A model generated the notes under the pieces. It was not told the origin of the DNA and did not search any database. It saw only the letters and a list, made by a program, of their open reading frames with translations. Position numbers and translations under genes: made by a program. DNA of 30,870 bases from contig JAEYWD010000098.1 in NCBI GenBank assembly GCA_023429135.1, positions 1-30,870 on the forward strand. The letters are read 5' to 3'. Of this stretch, positions 6,994-13,948 are shown in pieces. Numbering within the stretch: the first letter of the stretch is position 1; each line of letters starts with the position of its first letter. This DNA comes from Bacteroidota bacterium (GTDB taxonomy: Bacteria; Bacteroidota; Bacteroidia; Bacteroidales; JAAUTT01).

Positions 6994-9420
6994 CTATTCG
7001 TACCTGAGCGATTCTACCGGATTCCGTGTTGCGGCTTTGATTGCAATAACTATAACTGTTAACCAGGCAATAAGCATGGTAAGTATTATCGCAAGCACAA
7101 AAATCGGGGCATGGATAGGAGTTTTATAGGCAAACTGTGTGAGCCAGTGTGTCATCCACCAATAAGCCAAAGGAGCGGCTATCAGGTATGAGATTATTAC
7201 CAGTACTGTAACTTCTTTAGTCATTAGTTGAATTATTTCCCATACTGACGAGCCCAAAACCTTTCTTACCCCAATTTCTTTGGTGCGTTTTTCGGCCATG
7301 TAAGCCACAAGTCCGAAAAGTCCGAGAGATGCAATGAGTATTGTTATGATAGCGAAAACATTCATCAGCCTGCGGGTTTCTATTTCTTTTTTGTACATAT
7401 TATCGAACTGATCTTCAAAAAAGAAATATTGCAAAGGGGTTTCCGGTGCCAGATTTTTCCATGTAAGATTGACAAATTCCAGTACATCGTTTTCTTTTCC
7501 TTTCTTTATGCGTATATGAATATATCCACTGTAATATTCATCGGAAAGATGAAATAGAAGTGGTTTTACCAGTGCATGGAGCGATTCATAATGAAAATCT
7601 TTTATTACTCCCACTATCCTGTATTTTTCTTTGTTCTCGGGCCCTTGTCCCGCATTCCATATTTCTTTGCCTATCGGATCTTTTAAGTCCAGGTAACGGG
7701 CAGTAGCCTCGTTAATAACAACAGATGCTGAATCGGTCGGAAATTCTCCGGAGAAAAAACGACCTTTCTTAAGTTTAAACCCCATTGTTTTCAGGTAATC
7801 ATAATTTACCACGTAATTGTTTATCATGAAAATATCTTTTGTTCTGCCTCCTTCGAGCATATATCCTGCATTCCCCTTTTTATTTACAGGTGTAGCATCC
7901 GATAAGGATATTTCTTCAATATGAGGACATTTGCCAAGTTCTTCCATGAAAACTTGTATGTCTTTTTTGATTGGATCAGTGCGTTGGATAATCAGCAGTT
8001 TATCCTTGTCGAAGCCAAGATCTTTATTTTGGATGAACCTAAGCTGAGAAGTTACCAGCATTGTGCCTAACAGAATGGCGATGGAAACTGAAAACTGTGT
8101 TATTACCAGGGTATTTCTGAGCCAGTTGTGCTTTGAACCTTGCAGAAATTTACTTTTAAGAACCTCATTAGGATTGAAAGCAGAAATATAGAATGCAGGA
8201 TAAATTCCCGAGATAATCCCGACAATTGTAGCCATCAACAAGGCAATAGGCAATAACTTTGAATAATCGTTTAAACTTAGGTTGAGATTAACGTTGAGCA
8301 GGTTATCAAAGTAAGGCAGTAAAAGTTCAACCATTAGTAATGCCAGCATTACAGCTATGTAACTAAAAACCACCGATTCGATAATGAATTGTATAATCAG
8401 CCTTTTTCGATCAGAACCCAGTACTTTTCTTAACCCGACTTCTTTAGCCCTGTTGGCCGACTGGGCAGTTGTGAGATTTGTAAAATTAATGCAGGCGTTC
8501 AGCAATATAAAAATGGCAATAAGGATGAAAATGGCAACATAGAGATAATTTCCATTTGCTTCTATTTCATAATTCAGGTTAGATTTCAGATGGATGTCGG
8601 TCACTTTTTGCAAACCGTAATTGCTCCTGTTTCCTGCTTTAATAAAATCTTCTATTGAAATATTGAAATATTGCAATAATTGAGGTGTAGCATTCTTAAC
8701 AAACAGATCGGTAATTTTATTGCCGAATTCCTTAGCATTTGTCCCTGGTTTAATACGAACATAAGTATGATAGTTGTTGCCCAGCCACATGGGCACTTTG
8801 CTGTCGGCATAACCCGACATAGATGCCAGCATATCGAAATGGAAGTGAGCATTGGATGGGAATGGTTTTACAACTCCGGTTATCTCGAACAGGATTGAAT
8901 CACCATTTGTTGTCCTGAATGATTTCCCAACGGAATTGGTTGTGCCAAATAGGTTTAAGCTCGTGGATTCGGTGATAATAGCAGTATTTGGACGAATGAG
9001 CGCTGTTTTAGGATCACCGGAAATAAAAGAAACATCGAAAAGTTCGAAAAAATTTGAATCGGCATAAAAGAATTTATCAATGTAGAAAGTCCTGTTATCT
9101 GTTCTGATAGCCTTGTTACCCTGGTGTCGAATTCTAACTGCTGATTCAATTTCGGGTAACTGTCTGAGAATTTCAGGAGCCAGGGGAGCCGGACTTATTG
9201 GTCCCGACATGGTGTTGGTCCCCATTTTAAAATCGAGGATAACACGGTAGAGCCTGTCGTAGTTGTGGTTGAATTTGTCGTAACTGTATTCGTGTTTTAC
9301 ATAAAGACCGATCAAGATGCTGCATGCTAGCCCAATTGCTAACCCAAATATGTTTATAAATGCAAAATATTTTTGTCGGAGTAAATTTCGGTAAGTTACT
9401 TTAAAATAGCTGCGGATCAT
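6994..9420 (-). CDS. ABC transporter permease with two FtsX/MacB domains
   Basis: An 808-residue permease of the MacB/FtsX type found in many copies in Bacteroidota. It begins MIRSYFKVTYRNLLRQK; the frame stays open upstream to a TTG at 9456, but those 12 residues do not fit the family, so ATG at 9420 is chosen. Order: TM1 (about 19-41), a periplasmic MacB_PCD domain, an FtsX core of three helices (about 290-415) with the ATPase-coupling motif EVGLRKVLGS, then TM5 and a second periplasmic domain, and a second FtsX core with EIGVRKVLGSS, ending NPVESLRYE. No ATPase gene is adjacent, so it must use one encoded elsewhere. Such permeases act in mechanotransmission or efflux of lipids, peptides or toxins; the substrate here is unknown. 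A sigma-54-like promoter lies upstream. Confidence 0.93.
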   Translation of the reverse strand: MIRSYFKVTYRNLLRQKYFAFINIFGLAIGLACSILIGLYVKHEYSYDKFNHNYDRLYRVILDFKMGTNTMSGPISPAPLAPEILRQLPEIESAVRIRHQGNKAIRTDNRTFYIDKFFYADSNFFELFDVSFISGDPKTALIRPNTAIITESTSLNLFGTTNSVGKSFRTTNGDSILFEITGVVKPFPSNAHFHFDMLASMSGYADSKVPMWLGNNYHTYVRIKPGTNAKEFGNKITDLFVKNATPQLLQYFNISIEDFIKAGNRSNYGLQKVTDIHLKSNLNYEIEANGNYLYVAIFILIAIFILLNACINFTNLTTAQSANRAKEVGLRKVLGSDRKRLIIQFIIESVVFSYIAVMLALLMVELLLPYFDNLLNVNLNLSLNDYSKLLPIALLMATIVGIISGIYPAFYISAFNPNEVLKSKFLQGSKHNWLRNTLVITQFSVSIAILLGTMLVTSQLRFIQNKDLGFDKDKLLIIQRTDPIKKDIQVFMEELGKCPHIEEISLSDATPVNKKGNAGYMLEGGRTKDIFMINNYVVNYDYLKTMGFKLKKGRFFSGEFPTDSASVVINEATARYLDLKDPIGKEIWNAGQGPENKEKYRIVGVIKDFHYESLHALVKPLLFHLSDEYYSGYIHIRIKKGKENDVLEFVNLTWKNLAPETPLQYFFFEDQFDNMYKKEIETRRLMNVFAIITILIASLGLFGLVAYMAEKRTKEIGVRKVLGSSVWEIIQLMTKEVTVLVIISYLIAAPLAYWWMTHWLTQFAYKTPIHAPIFVLAIILTMLIAWLTVIVIAIKAATRNPVESLRYE

Positions 9421-9489
9421 AAAGCGGGAATTAGCAATACAATCACGCTGAATCAATCATTATGCCATGGGTGATTAACTGTTTATGAA

Positions 9490-9505
9490 GCAAAGTAATA
9501 GCCAA
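9490..9505 (-). promoter_or_regulatory. Putative sigma-54 (-24/-12) promoter of the permease gene
   Basis: On the minus strand the sequence reads TTGGCTATTACTTTGC, matching the sigma-54 core TGGC-N7-TTGC with exact spacing between the -24 GG (9503-9502) and the -12 GC (9491-9490). A start site near 9478 would give a leader of about 58 bases before the ATG at 9420. Bases 6 and 7 (TA) depart from the usual AC, so it is a good but not perfect match. Confidence 0.6.
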
Positions 9506-9535
9506 AAGTGATCTTGTTGGAAATCCCTCAAAATA

Positions 9536-9572
9536 TGTACGAAATATCGATTTTCGTGTTCGAAAACGGACA
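9536..9572 (-). promoter_or_regulatory. Putative activator (enhancer-binding protein) site upstream of the sigma-54 promoter
   Basis: TGTTCGAAAACGGACA (9557-9572) is a near-perfect palindrome, two six-base arms matching at five of six positions around AAAA. An adjacent segment, ACGAAA (9539-9544) with TTTCGT (9552-9557), is a second, looser symmetric element. They lie about 60-95 bp upstream of the predicted start of the permease transcript, the normal position for NtrC-type activator sites. The activator itself is not in the window. Confidence 0.5.
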
Positions 9573-9573
9573 G

Positions 9574-10089
9574 TTATTCCTTCCGTGAAACTTCCCTGTC
9601 AATTACCAATACAGCCATTCTGGAATTTAATCCCATAACTGGAGTTATAGTTCTGAGTAAATCTCCGTGTGGAAGTTGACGGGCAACGGTTGCATTTAAA
9701 ATGGATGTGTCGGAAACAGCGCTTCCTTCGTCCTTTTTATCAGTTGAAATGATAACGGTTGAGTTGTTAACATCTACAAGCTGTATCTTTTTGAAGCCAG
9801 GTTCCTTTACCAGATTCATAAAATACTGGTTTACCTGGTCCTTATTTTCACGCAACATTTCTCCTCTCACAGCCCATGAGAATACACGTGCAGTTTCTTC
9901 GGCAAATTTATTGGTGATAGCTGTTTTTTCCTGGTTATAACCCCGTTTTAAGGATAGAATCTTAATTCCGGCCCAACCGGCAACTACAATTAACAAAAGC
10001 AATAAAAAGAAAACCATTTTGTGGTTCCAGATGTATTTCCAGGTACTTTTCTTCTTTTCAACGGGATTAGCAGGAGTTTGAGTTATCAT
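9574..10089 (-). CDS. Membrane-anchored protein of unknown function with an extracytoplasmic domain
   Basis: Not recognised as a named family. 171 residues: a short basic cytoplasmic start (PVEKKKSTWKYIWNHK), one transmembrane helix (about 25-47), and a roughly 120-residue outer domain. That domain, with a helix (TAITNKFAEETARVFSWAVRGEML) followed by strand-like segments (FKKIQLVDVNNSTVIISTDKKDEG and LLRTITPVMGLNSRMAVLVID), resembles the small PAS/Cache-like sensor modules seen outside the membrane in kinases and chemoreceptors, but no signalling output domain follows. It could be a truncated sensor or an accessory subunit. It has its own perfect -7 box (10110-10117) and lies divergent to dinB. 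The resemblance is by eye only. Confidence 0.75.
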   Translation of the reverse strand: MITQTPANPVEKKKSTWKYIWNHKMVFFLLLLLIVVAGWAGIKILSLKRGYNQEKTAITNKFAEETARVFSWAVRGEMLRENKDQVNQYFMNLVKEPGFKKIQLVDVNNSTVIISTDKKDEGSAVSDTSILNATVARQLPHGDLLRTITPVMGLNSRMAVLVIDREVSRKE

Positions 10090-10109
10090 TTTTGGAGTTT
10101 TTAGATGTA

Positions 10110-10117
10110 CAAAGTTA
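10110..10117 (-). promoter_or_regulatory. Bacteroidota -7 box (TAnnTTTG), minus strand
   Basis: CAAAGTTA on the plus strand reads TAACTTTG on the minus strand, a full match to TAnnTTTG, 20 bases before the ATG of the 171-residue membrane protein (10089). No TTG was found at the -33 position, so support is from the -7 box and its placement only. Confidence 0.5.
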
Positions 10118-10173
10118 AATGATTAACTACTCTTATAAAAATTGATTTTGTTATATTTCTTAGAATGCTGTTT

Positions 10174-10181
10174 TATCTTTG
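10174..10181 (+). promoter_or_regulatory. Bacteroidota promoter of dinB (-33 TTG / -7 TAnnTTTG)
   Basis: TATCTTTG (10174-10181) matches TAnnTTTG exactly, with TTTG at 10147-10150 and a 23-base spacer, within the 17-23 range known for Flavobacterium-type promoters. Transcription would start near 10188. This places the TTG at 10179 inside the promoter and argues against its use as the dinB start codon. Confidence 0.6.
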
Positions 10182-10205
10182 ACACATATTAACCCTGTAT
10201 TTGAA

Positions 10206-11318
10206 GTGGAGAAAGCGAATCTTCGGAAAATAATTCATGTAGATATGGATGCTTTTTATGCATCTATAGAACAACGTGATAATCCGGATTGCCGGGGCAA
10301 ACCAGTTGCTGTTGGTGGTTTGCCTGAGGGCAGGGGAGGTGTTGTTGCTACTGCCAGTTACGAGGCTCGTAAATATGGAGTTCGTTCGGCTATGCCATCT
10401 AAAAGGGCTTTACAACTTTGTCCAAGGATTATTTTTTTACGCCCGAGGTTCGATGTATATAAAAAAGTTTCCGGTCAGATACGTGAAATCTTTTTCAGGT
10501 ATACCGATCTTGTAGAACCGCTTTCCCTGGATGAAGCCTACCTGGATGTTACTACCGATAAATTGGGGATCGGCTCTGCTATCGATATTGCTAAACAAAT
10601 AAAGCAGGCTATTCGCGACGAACTTAACCTTACTGCTTCCGCCGGAGTTTCCATCAATAAATTCATGGCCAAAATAGCTTCGGATATTAATAAGCCCGAC
10701 GGATTTACTTTTATTGGACCTTCAAAAGTCGAAAAGTTTATGGAACAACTTGAGGTTTCGAAGTTTCATGGAGTGGGTAAGGTCACGGCGGAGAAAATGA
10801 ATAAACTTGGTTTGTACACCGGAGCAGATCTTAAGAAACTTACCCGGCAGGAACTGGTGAGAAATTTCGGGAAAATGGGTCATTTCTTTTACGACATTGC
10901 CCGTGGAATAGATAACCGCGAAGTTGAACCACACCGCGAGACAAAATCGGTGAGCGGCGAAGATACCTTTCCTTACGATTTAACAACCATTGATGAAATG
11001 AATGAGGAGCTGGATAAGATCTCGGTGTATGTTTTTGAGCGGCTACGCAGGTATAATTTATATGGCCGTACCATTACGCTAAAAGTAAAATACAGCGATT
11101 TTCAGCAGATTACAAGGAGTTATTCTTTTCCTCAACCGGTTGAAGACCGCGAATTAATTCTTCAAACAGCAAAACAACTTTTACTCGACAGCGATTCCGA
11201 AAATAAAAAGATAAGACTGCTGGGGATTGGTGTTTCCAATTTCGGGATATTTCAGCCCAAGCATCACAATACTGATAGTGGCGGTCAACTCTTGCTTTTC
11301 GACCCCGACAACTTCTAA
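10206..11318 (+). CDS. dinB: DNA polymerase IV (Y-family translesion polymerase)
   Basis: A Y-family DNA polymerase that copies past damaged bases. Catalytic acidic residues are in HVDMDAFYAS (D13 and D15 from the chosen start) and SLDEAYLDV (D109, E110). The steric region (YEARKYGVRSAMPSKRALQLCP), thumb helix-hairpin-helix (FHGVGKVTAEKMNKLGLYTGADL) and little-finger domain follow. The C terminus has QLLLF (361-365), a clear beta-clamp binding motif. The frame is open to a TTG at 10179, but that codon overlaps the predicted -7 box. GTG at 10206 gives a start (EKANLRKIIHVDMDAF) that fits the family, giving 370 residues; the exact start remains uncertain. No lexA box or umuD-like partner is apparent nearby. 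Confidence 0.95.
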   Translation: MEKANLRKIIHVDMDAFYASIEQRDNPDCRGKPVAVGGLPEGRGGVVATASYEARKYGVRSAMPSKRALQLCPRIIFLRPRFDVYKKVSGQIREIFFRYTDLVEPLSLDEAYLDVTTDKLGIGSAIDIAKQIKQAIRDELNLTASAGVSINKFMAKIASDINKPDGFTFIGPSKVEKFMEQLEVSKFHGVGKVTAEKMNKLGLYTGADLKKLTRQELVRNFGKMGHFFYDIARGIDNREVEPHRETKSVSGEDTFPYDLTTIDEMNEELDKISVYVFERLRRYNLYGRTITLKVKYSDFQQITRSYSFPQPVEDRELILQTAKQLLLDSDSENKKIRLLGIGVSNFGIFQPKHHNTDSGGQLLLFDPDNF

Positions 11319-11405
11319 CGAACAACTCAGGTTTTGATATAATGCATTCATCGGTCAATTTTGCTGATTCGCCGATATTGATTTTAAATGCCCTTGGTGG
11401 CGTAT

Positions 11406-11413
11406 TAGTTTTG
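11406..11413 (+). promoter_or_regulatory. Bacteroidota -7 box upstream of the DUF116 gene
   Basis: TAGTTTTG matches TAnnTTTG exactly, 24 bases before the ATG at 11438. The best upstream TTG (11378-11380) is 25 bases away, slightly beyond the usual spacing. Predicted start near 11420. Confidence 0.45.
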
Positions 11414-11437
11414 TATCCATAAAAATCCGCTTTATTT

Positions 11438-12565
11438 ATGGAAGCAATTACATACCGCCTGAATATTAAAACTGAAAAGTCTTTTTACGAGGAACTTTCT
11501 GAGTTTACATCCATTGTTTTGGAGGAACGATCGGAGAGAACACTACAATATATTGGAAGCTTTATAGCCTCTCAAGACAAAGAAGCTACCAGGACTTTTG
11601 ATGAACATTACCTGGAATATCTCACCCTTGGGGTGCTGCTGAATAAATATTCTCCCAATGCAATGTCATCAAGCGGCCCAGGAATGACATTTCTAAATAT
11701 TTTGTACAAAGGCAGAAGTCGTTACAAAGTTTTAAAACCTGCTATTGACAAGCTTCGGGGCCTTTTGTCGGCCATTTTATTAAACCGAACTTTTAACAGT
11801 GCAAAAATTGATTCGTACAGCAGATTAAATCATTTTATAAAATGGCTGGATGCAACGGGCGAATTTTCGGAAGAAACTTTAAGATTAAAGAGTTGGTTTA
11901 ATTATTTAAATCATTTGCCTTTAGAGGAGCAACGCAGTTTTCTTGAAAATGCAAGAACAGAAGCTTCAGTTTTTGAAATTACAGCCAGGATCAAACTTGG
12001 CCAATTTACCGAGAATGTAAGATCGTTTCGTCAGAACCATCTACCTGAGCATAAATTCCAGGAAAATTATATTTTTTGCGGACGGCACGAAGTTGAATAT
12101 CATTTGAATATGTTTGGTGCAGAGATTTTGAACCGTGCCTTAAAACCCGGCTTTCAGAATACTTCCAGAAAAGTGATTTTGCTGCCAACCTGCATGAGCA
12201 ATCCGGCCGACGGGAAATGTAAAGCCAAAGTTAAAGGTTCGAAGATGGTGTGCACGGCATGTTCTCCGGAGTGTAATATCAATGTGAAGCGATGGGAATA
12301 TTCAACCGAAGATACAGAGGTTGTTTTGATACCCCATTCGTCCGACTTTACCAGGTTCCTGAAATACTGGAAGAATCAGGAGACTACTGGAATAATAGGC
12401 GTTGCCTGTGTGTTAAATCTTCTCAAAGGAGGTTATGAAATGCAAAAGCTGAATATTCCTTCGCAATGTGTATTTCTGGATTATTGTGGCTGTAAAAAGC
12501 ATTGGCACAAAAACGGAATTCCTACTGATATAAGTGAAGAGCAGTTACAGCGGGTTGTAGGATAG
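11438..12565 (+). CDS. DUF116 domain protein (cysteine-rich)
   Basis: A 375-residue protein whose C-terminal part (about 245-370) matches the DUF116 pattern: LLPTCMSNPADGKC, a CTACSPEC cluster (Cys at 252, 261, 272, 275, 279), then GIIGVACVLNLLKGG and VFLDYCGCKKHWH near the end. The many Cys and the HWH motif suggest metal or Fe-S binding, but the biochemical role of the family is not established as far as I know. Residues 1-240 are helical and charged with no motif I recognise. No signal peptide or membrane helix is visible, so a cytoplasmic protein is expected. It is alone on its strand, downstream of dinB with a separate -7 box, and faces the 41-bp repeat array that begins 52 bp after its stop. 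Confidence 0.82.
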   Translation: MEAITYRLNIKTEKSFYEELSEFTSIVLEERSERTLQYIGSFIASQDKEATRTFDEHYLEYLTLGVLLNKYSPNAMSSSGPGMTFLNILYKGRSRYKVLKPAIDKLRGLLSAILLNRTFNSAKIDSYSRLNHFIKWLDATGEFSEETLRLKSWFNYLNHLPLEEQRSFLENARTEASVFEITARIKLGQFTENVRSFRQNHLPEHKFQENYIFCGRHEVEYHLNMFGAEILNRALKPGFQNTSRKVILLPTCMSNPADGKCKAKVKGSKMVCTACSPECNINVKRWEYSTEDTEVVLIPHSSDFTRFLKYWKNQETTGIIGVACVLNLLKGGYEMQKLNIPSQCVFLDYCGCKKHWHKNGIPTDISEEQLQRVVG

Positions 12566-12617
12566 TCTGCCGACCCCCTGATCATCTGCGTCGAACCAAA
12601 TTGCAGCATTAAGATAA

Positions 12618-12863
12618 GCTGCACACGGTGTATGCATGGTATTATAAGTATATATTTTGCTGCCCACGGTGTGTGCAAGGTATTATAATATGTTATTTTG
12701 CTGCACACGGTGTGGGGAACCAATTCTAAACTGAAGTTTTATTCCTCACGTCGTGGGCAAAGAAACTTGGGGTTAGAAGTTGCTCCACACGGTGTGTGGA
12801 AAATATTATAACTTCATATTCTGTTCCCCGGGGTGTGTGGAATAAAATATCAATTTAGCAGAA
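12618..12863. repeat. Six-unit 41-bp tandem repeat with palindromic cores
   Basis: Six units start at 12618, 12659, 12700, 12741, 12782 and 12823, an exact 41-bp period. Each carries a CACGGTG-like core (12624, 12665, 12706, 12747, 12788; diverged to CCGGGGTG in the last) inside a short palindrome, best in unit 5 where TCCACAC and GTGTGGA flank GGT. The rest of each unit is AT-rich, with TATTATAA in units 1, 2 and 5. Arms change in a compensating way: TGC/GCA in units 1-2, TCC/GGA in units 5-6. Units 3 and 4 are the most decayed. The array fills the gap between two convergent genes; 41 is not a multiple of three, so it is not coding. The remaining 12864-12957 shows nothing. Confidence 0.9.
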
Positions 12864-12957
12864 TAGATACCAGTGTATTTTTAACCTTATTGAAGCAGGC
12901 GTTTAATTAATAACAGCGGTATTAAAAGTTATTTAAACTCATGTTAGTTAAAACTTC

Positions 12958-13329
12958 TTATTTGTGGTTTTTGAAGTAGTGCCTGGTTAATACCTTTTTT
13001 AAATCGCGAACAATTATCTGGTGCGCTATAAGCTCAACCTGGTTATATTCGGGCAGTTCTTCAGCCGAGCGGGCAATATCTTTTTCCGAAATATCCACCT
13101 GGTACAATACCGAAAGCAACCGCCCATAATCCCGGTCAATCAGCGATTCAATCTGATGTACAAGCTGGTTATGCAATTCAAAATAAGCATTGGTTGTATC
13201 TCCTGAAAATGTAATAGTAATTCCGAAAAGTCCAAAATCTTTCATGATCTGGGCGGCGGTTTCGAGCACAATATCTTCCCGGCTCAGGTGCATGGAAATA
13301 TTACTGCTTCGTACTTCGGGAAGTGGCAT
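12958..13329 (-). CDS. Small conserved-looking protein of unknown function
   Basis: Not recognised. 123 residues from an ATG at 13329; no signal peptide or membrane segment. It appears to be an alpha/beta cytoplasmic protein: a strand-helix start (DIVLETAAQIMKDFGLFGITITFSG), then helices with LHNQLVHQIESLIDRDYGRLLSVLYQVDISEKDI and a C-terminal helix VELIAHQIIVRDLKKVLTRHYFKN. The regular codon use and orderly amphipathic pattern argue that it is a real gene. It lies downstream of the TerB-like gene on the same strand, 71 bp apart, with a 12-bp hairpin in between. Confidence 0.75.
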   Translation of the reverse strand: MPLPEVRSSNISMHLSREDIVLETAAQIMKDFGLFGITITFSGDTTNAYFELHNQLVHQIESLIDRDYGRLLSVLYQVDISEKDIARSAEELPEYNQVELIAHQIIVRDLKKVLTRHYFKNHK

Positions 13330-13354
13330 GAATGAAAATTTAGGTTATTGTGTG

Positions 13355-13387
13355 CACAGATCATGGGGCGATTAACCATGATCTGTG
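13355..13387. repeat. 12-bp perfect inverted repeat between two minus-strand genes
   Basis: CACAGATCATGG (13355-13366) and CCATGATCTGTG (13376-13387) form a perfect hairpin with a nine-base loop, extendable by G-T wobble pairs. It lies between the TerB-like gene and the 123-residue unknown. There is no clear U-run on the minus strand, so it may be a processing or stabilising hairpin or an operator rather than a full terminator. Confidence 0.7.
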
Positions 13388-13400
13388 TGTTATCATTATA

Positions 13401-13838
13401 TTATCCTCTTCTGAAAACTTCCTTGCGGAACCGTTCAAAAGCTTCGTCGTGATCAACTTTCTCTGATATAAGTTTTGAGATCACATCAATTATTTTTTCG
13501 GTTTTGCTATCTTCAAAGCCAAGACCGATGATAAAGGCACGGCATAATTTCCGTTCCGATTCGTCAATAGTACCATCGGCCATGATAACAGCAATCATAT
13601 CATGAAGTTGCTCAAATTTATCCTCAAGTTCGAACGGGGGAATGAACGCATCGGAGAGTGGTTTGTTAATAAAAGCATCAACCTCTTCCTGTGTCATGTT
13701 AATGCGCTTTCCTAATTTATAGAGATACTGACGTTCTGAGTCATCGATTATGCCATCAGCTTTAGCAAGTTTAACAAGGTTGGCAAAATGGGCATGAAGT
13801 TTTTGTCTTTCAGGGTGATAAAGGTCGATCTTCAACAT
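13401..13838 (-). CDS. TerB-like (tellurite resistance B family) protein
   Basis: A 145-residue all-helical protein with the TerB-type acidic helix-loop pattern repeated twice: KLAKADGIIDDSERQYLYKL and IAVIMADGTIDESERKLCRA. The DG-xID-xSER motif is typical of the family, which is thought to bind divalent metal at acidic residues. The start is placed at ATG 13838 (MLKIDLYHPERQK); the frame runs on to a TTG at 13898 but the added residues look like AT-rich non-coding sequence. No other ter genes are nearby, so a role in tellurite resistance should not be assumed. No signal peptide or membrane segment; probably cytoplasmic. Confidence 0.85.
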   Translation of the reverse strand: MLKIDLYHPERQKLHAHFANLVKLAKADGIIDDSERQYLYKLGKRINMTQEEVDAFINKPLSDAFIPPFELEDKFEQLHDMIAVIMADGTIDESERKLCRAFIIGLGFEDSKTEKIIDVISKLISEKVDHDEAFERFRKEVFRRG

Positions 13839-13929
13839 TGGTATTTTGTTTTGAATTACACTGTTAAAATTAATGAATTTACATTTATGGTATAACAACA
13901 GGCGGCTAAAATTGCTTAATATTATACAA

Positions 13930-13946
13930 TACTTTTGTTAACAAAA
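13930..13946 (+). promoter_or_regulatory. -7 box overlapped by a 14-bp palindrome, promoter of the copper regulator gene
   Basis: TACTTTTG (13930-13937) is an exact TAnnTTTG box. TTTTGTTAACAAAA (13933-13946) is a perfect 14-bp palindrome overlapping it and ending two bases before the ATG at 13949. The predicted start lies inside the palindrome and the mRNA leader would be only a few bases. This is a natural place for an autoregulatory operator, though AraC-type proteins often use direct repeats. Confidence 0.5.
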
Positions 13947-13948
13947 AT

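Noticed and set aside
9421..9456. N-terminal extension of the permease from a TTG
   Set aside because: Twelve extra residues do not fit the conserved MIRSYFKVTYRN start; the ATG at 9420 is preferred.
11342..11422. 26-residue frame between dinB and the DUF116 gene
   Set aside because: No ribosome-binding signal, and the -7 box of the next gene lies inside it; likely chance.
12481..12723. Minus-strand 80-codon frame overlapping the repeat array
   Set aside because: It overlaps the end of the DUF116 gene and runs through repeats whose period is not a multiple of three; no family resemblance.
12618..12863. CRISPR array reading of the 41-bp repeats
   Set aside because: The conserved core is only about 15 bp, the whole 41-bp unit is related between copies including the spacer-like part, and no cas gene is present.
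13839..13898. N-terminal extension of the TerB-like protein from a TTG
   Set aside because: The added residues look like AT-rich intergenic sequence, and ATG at 13838 gives a family-like start.
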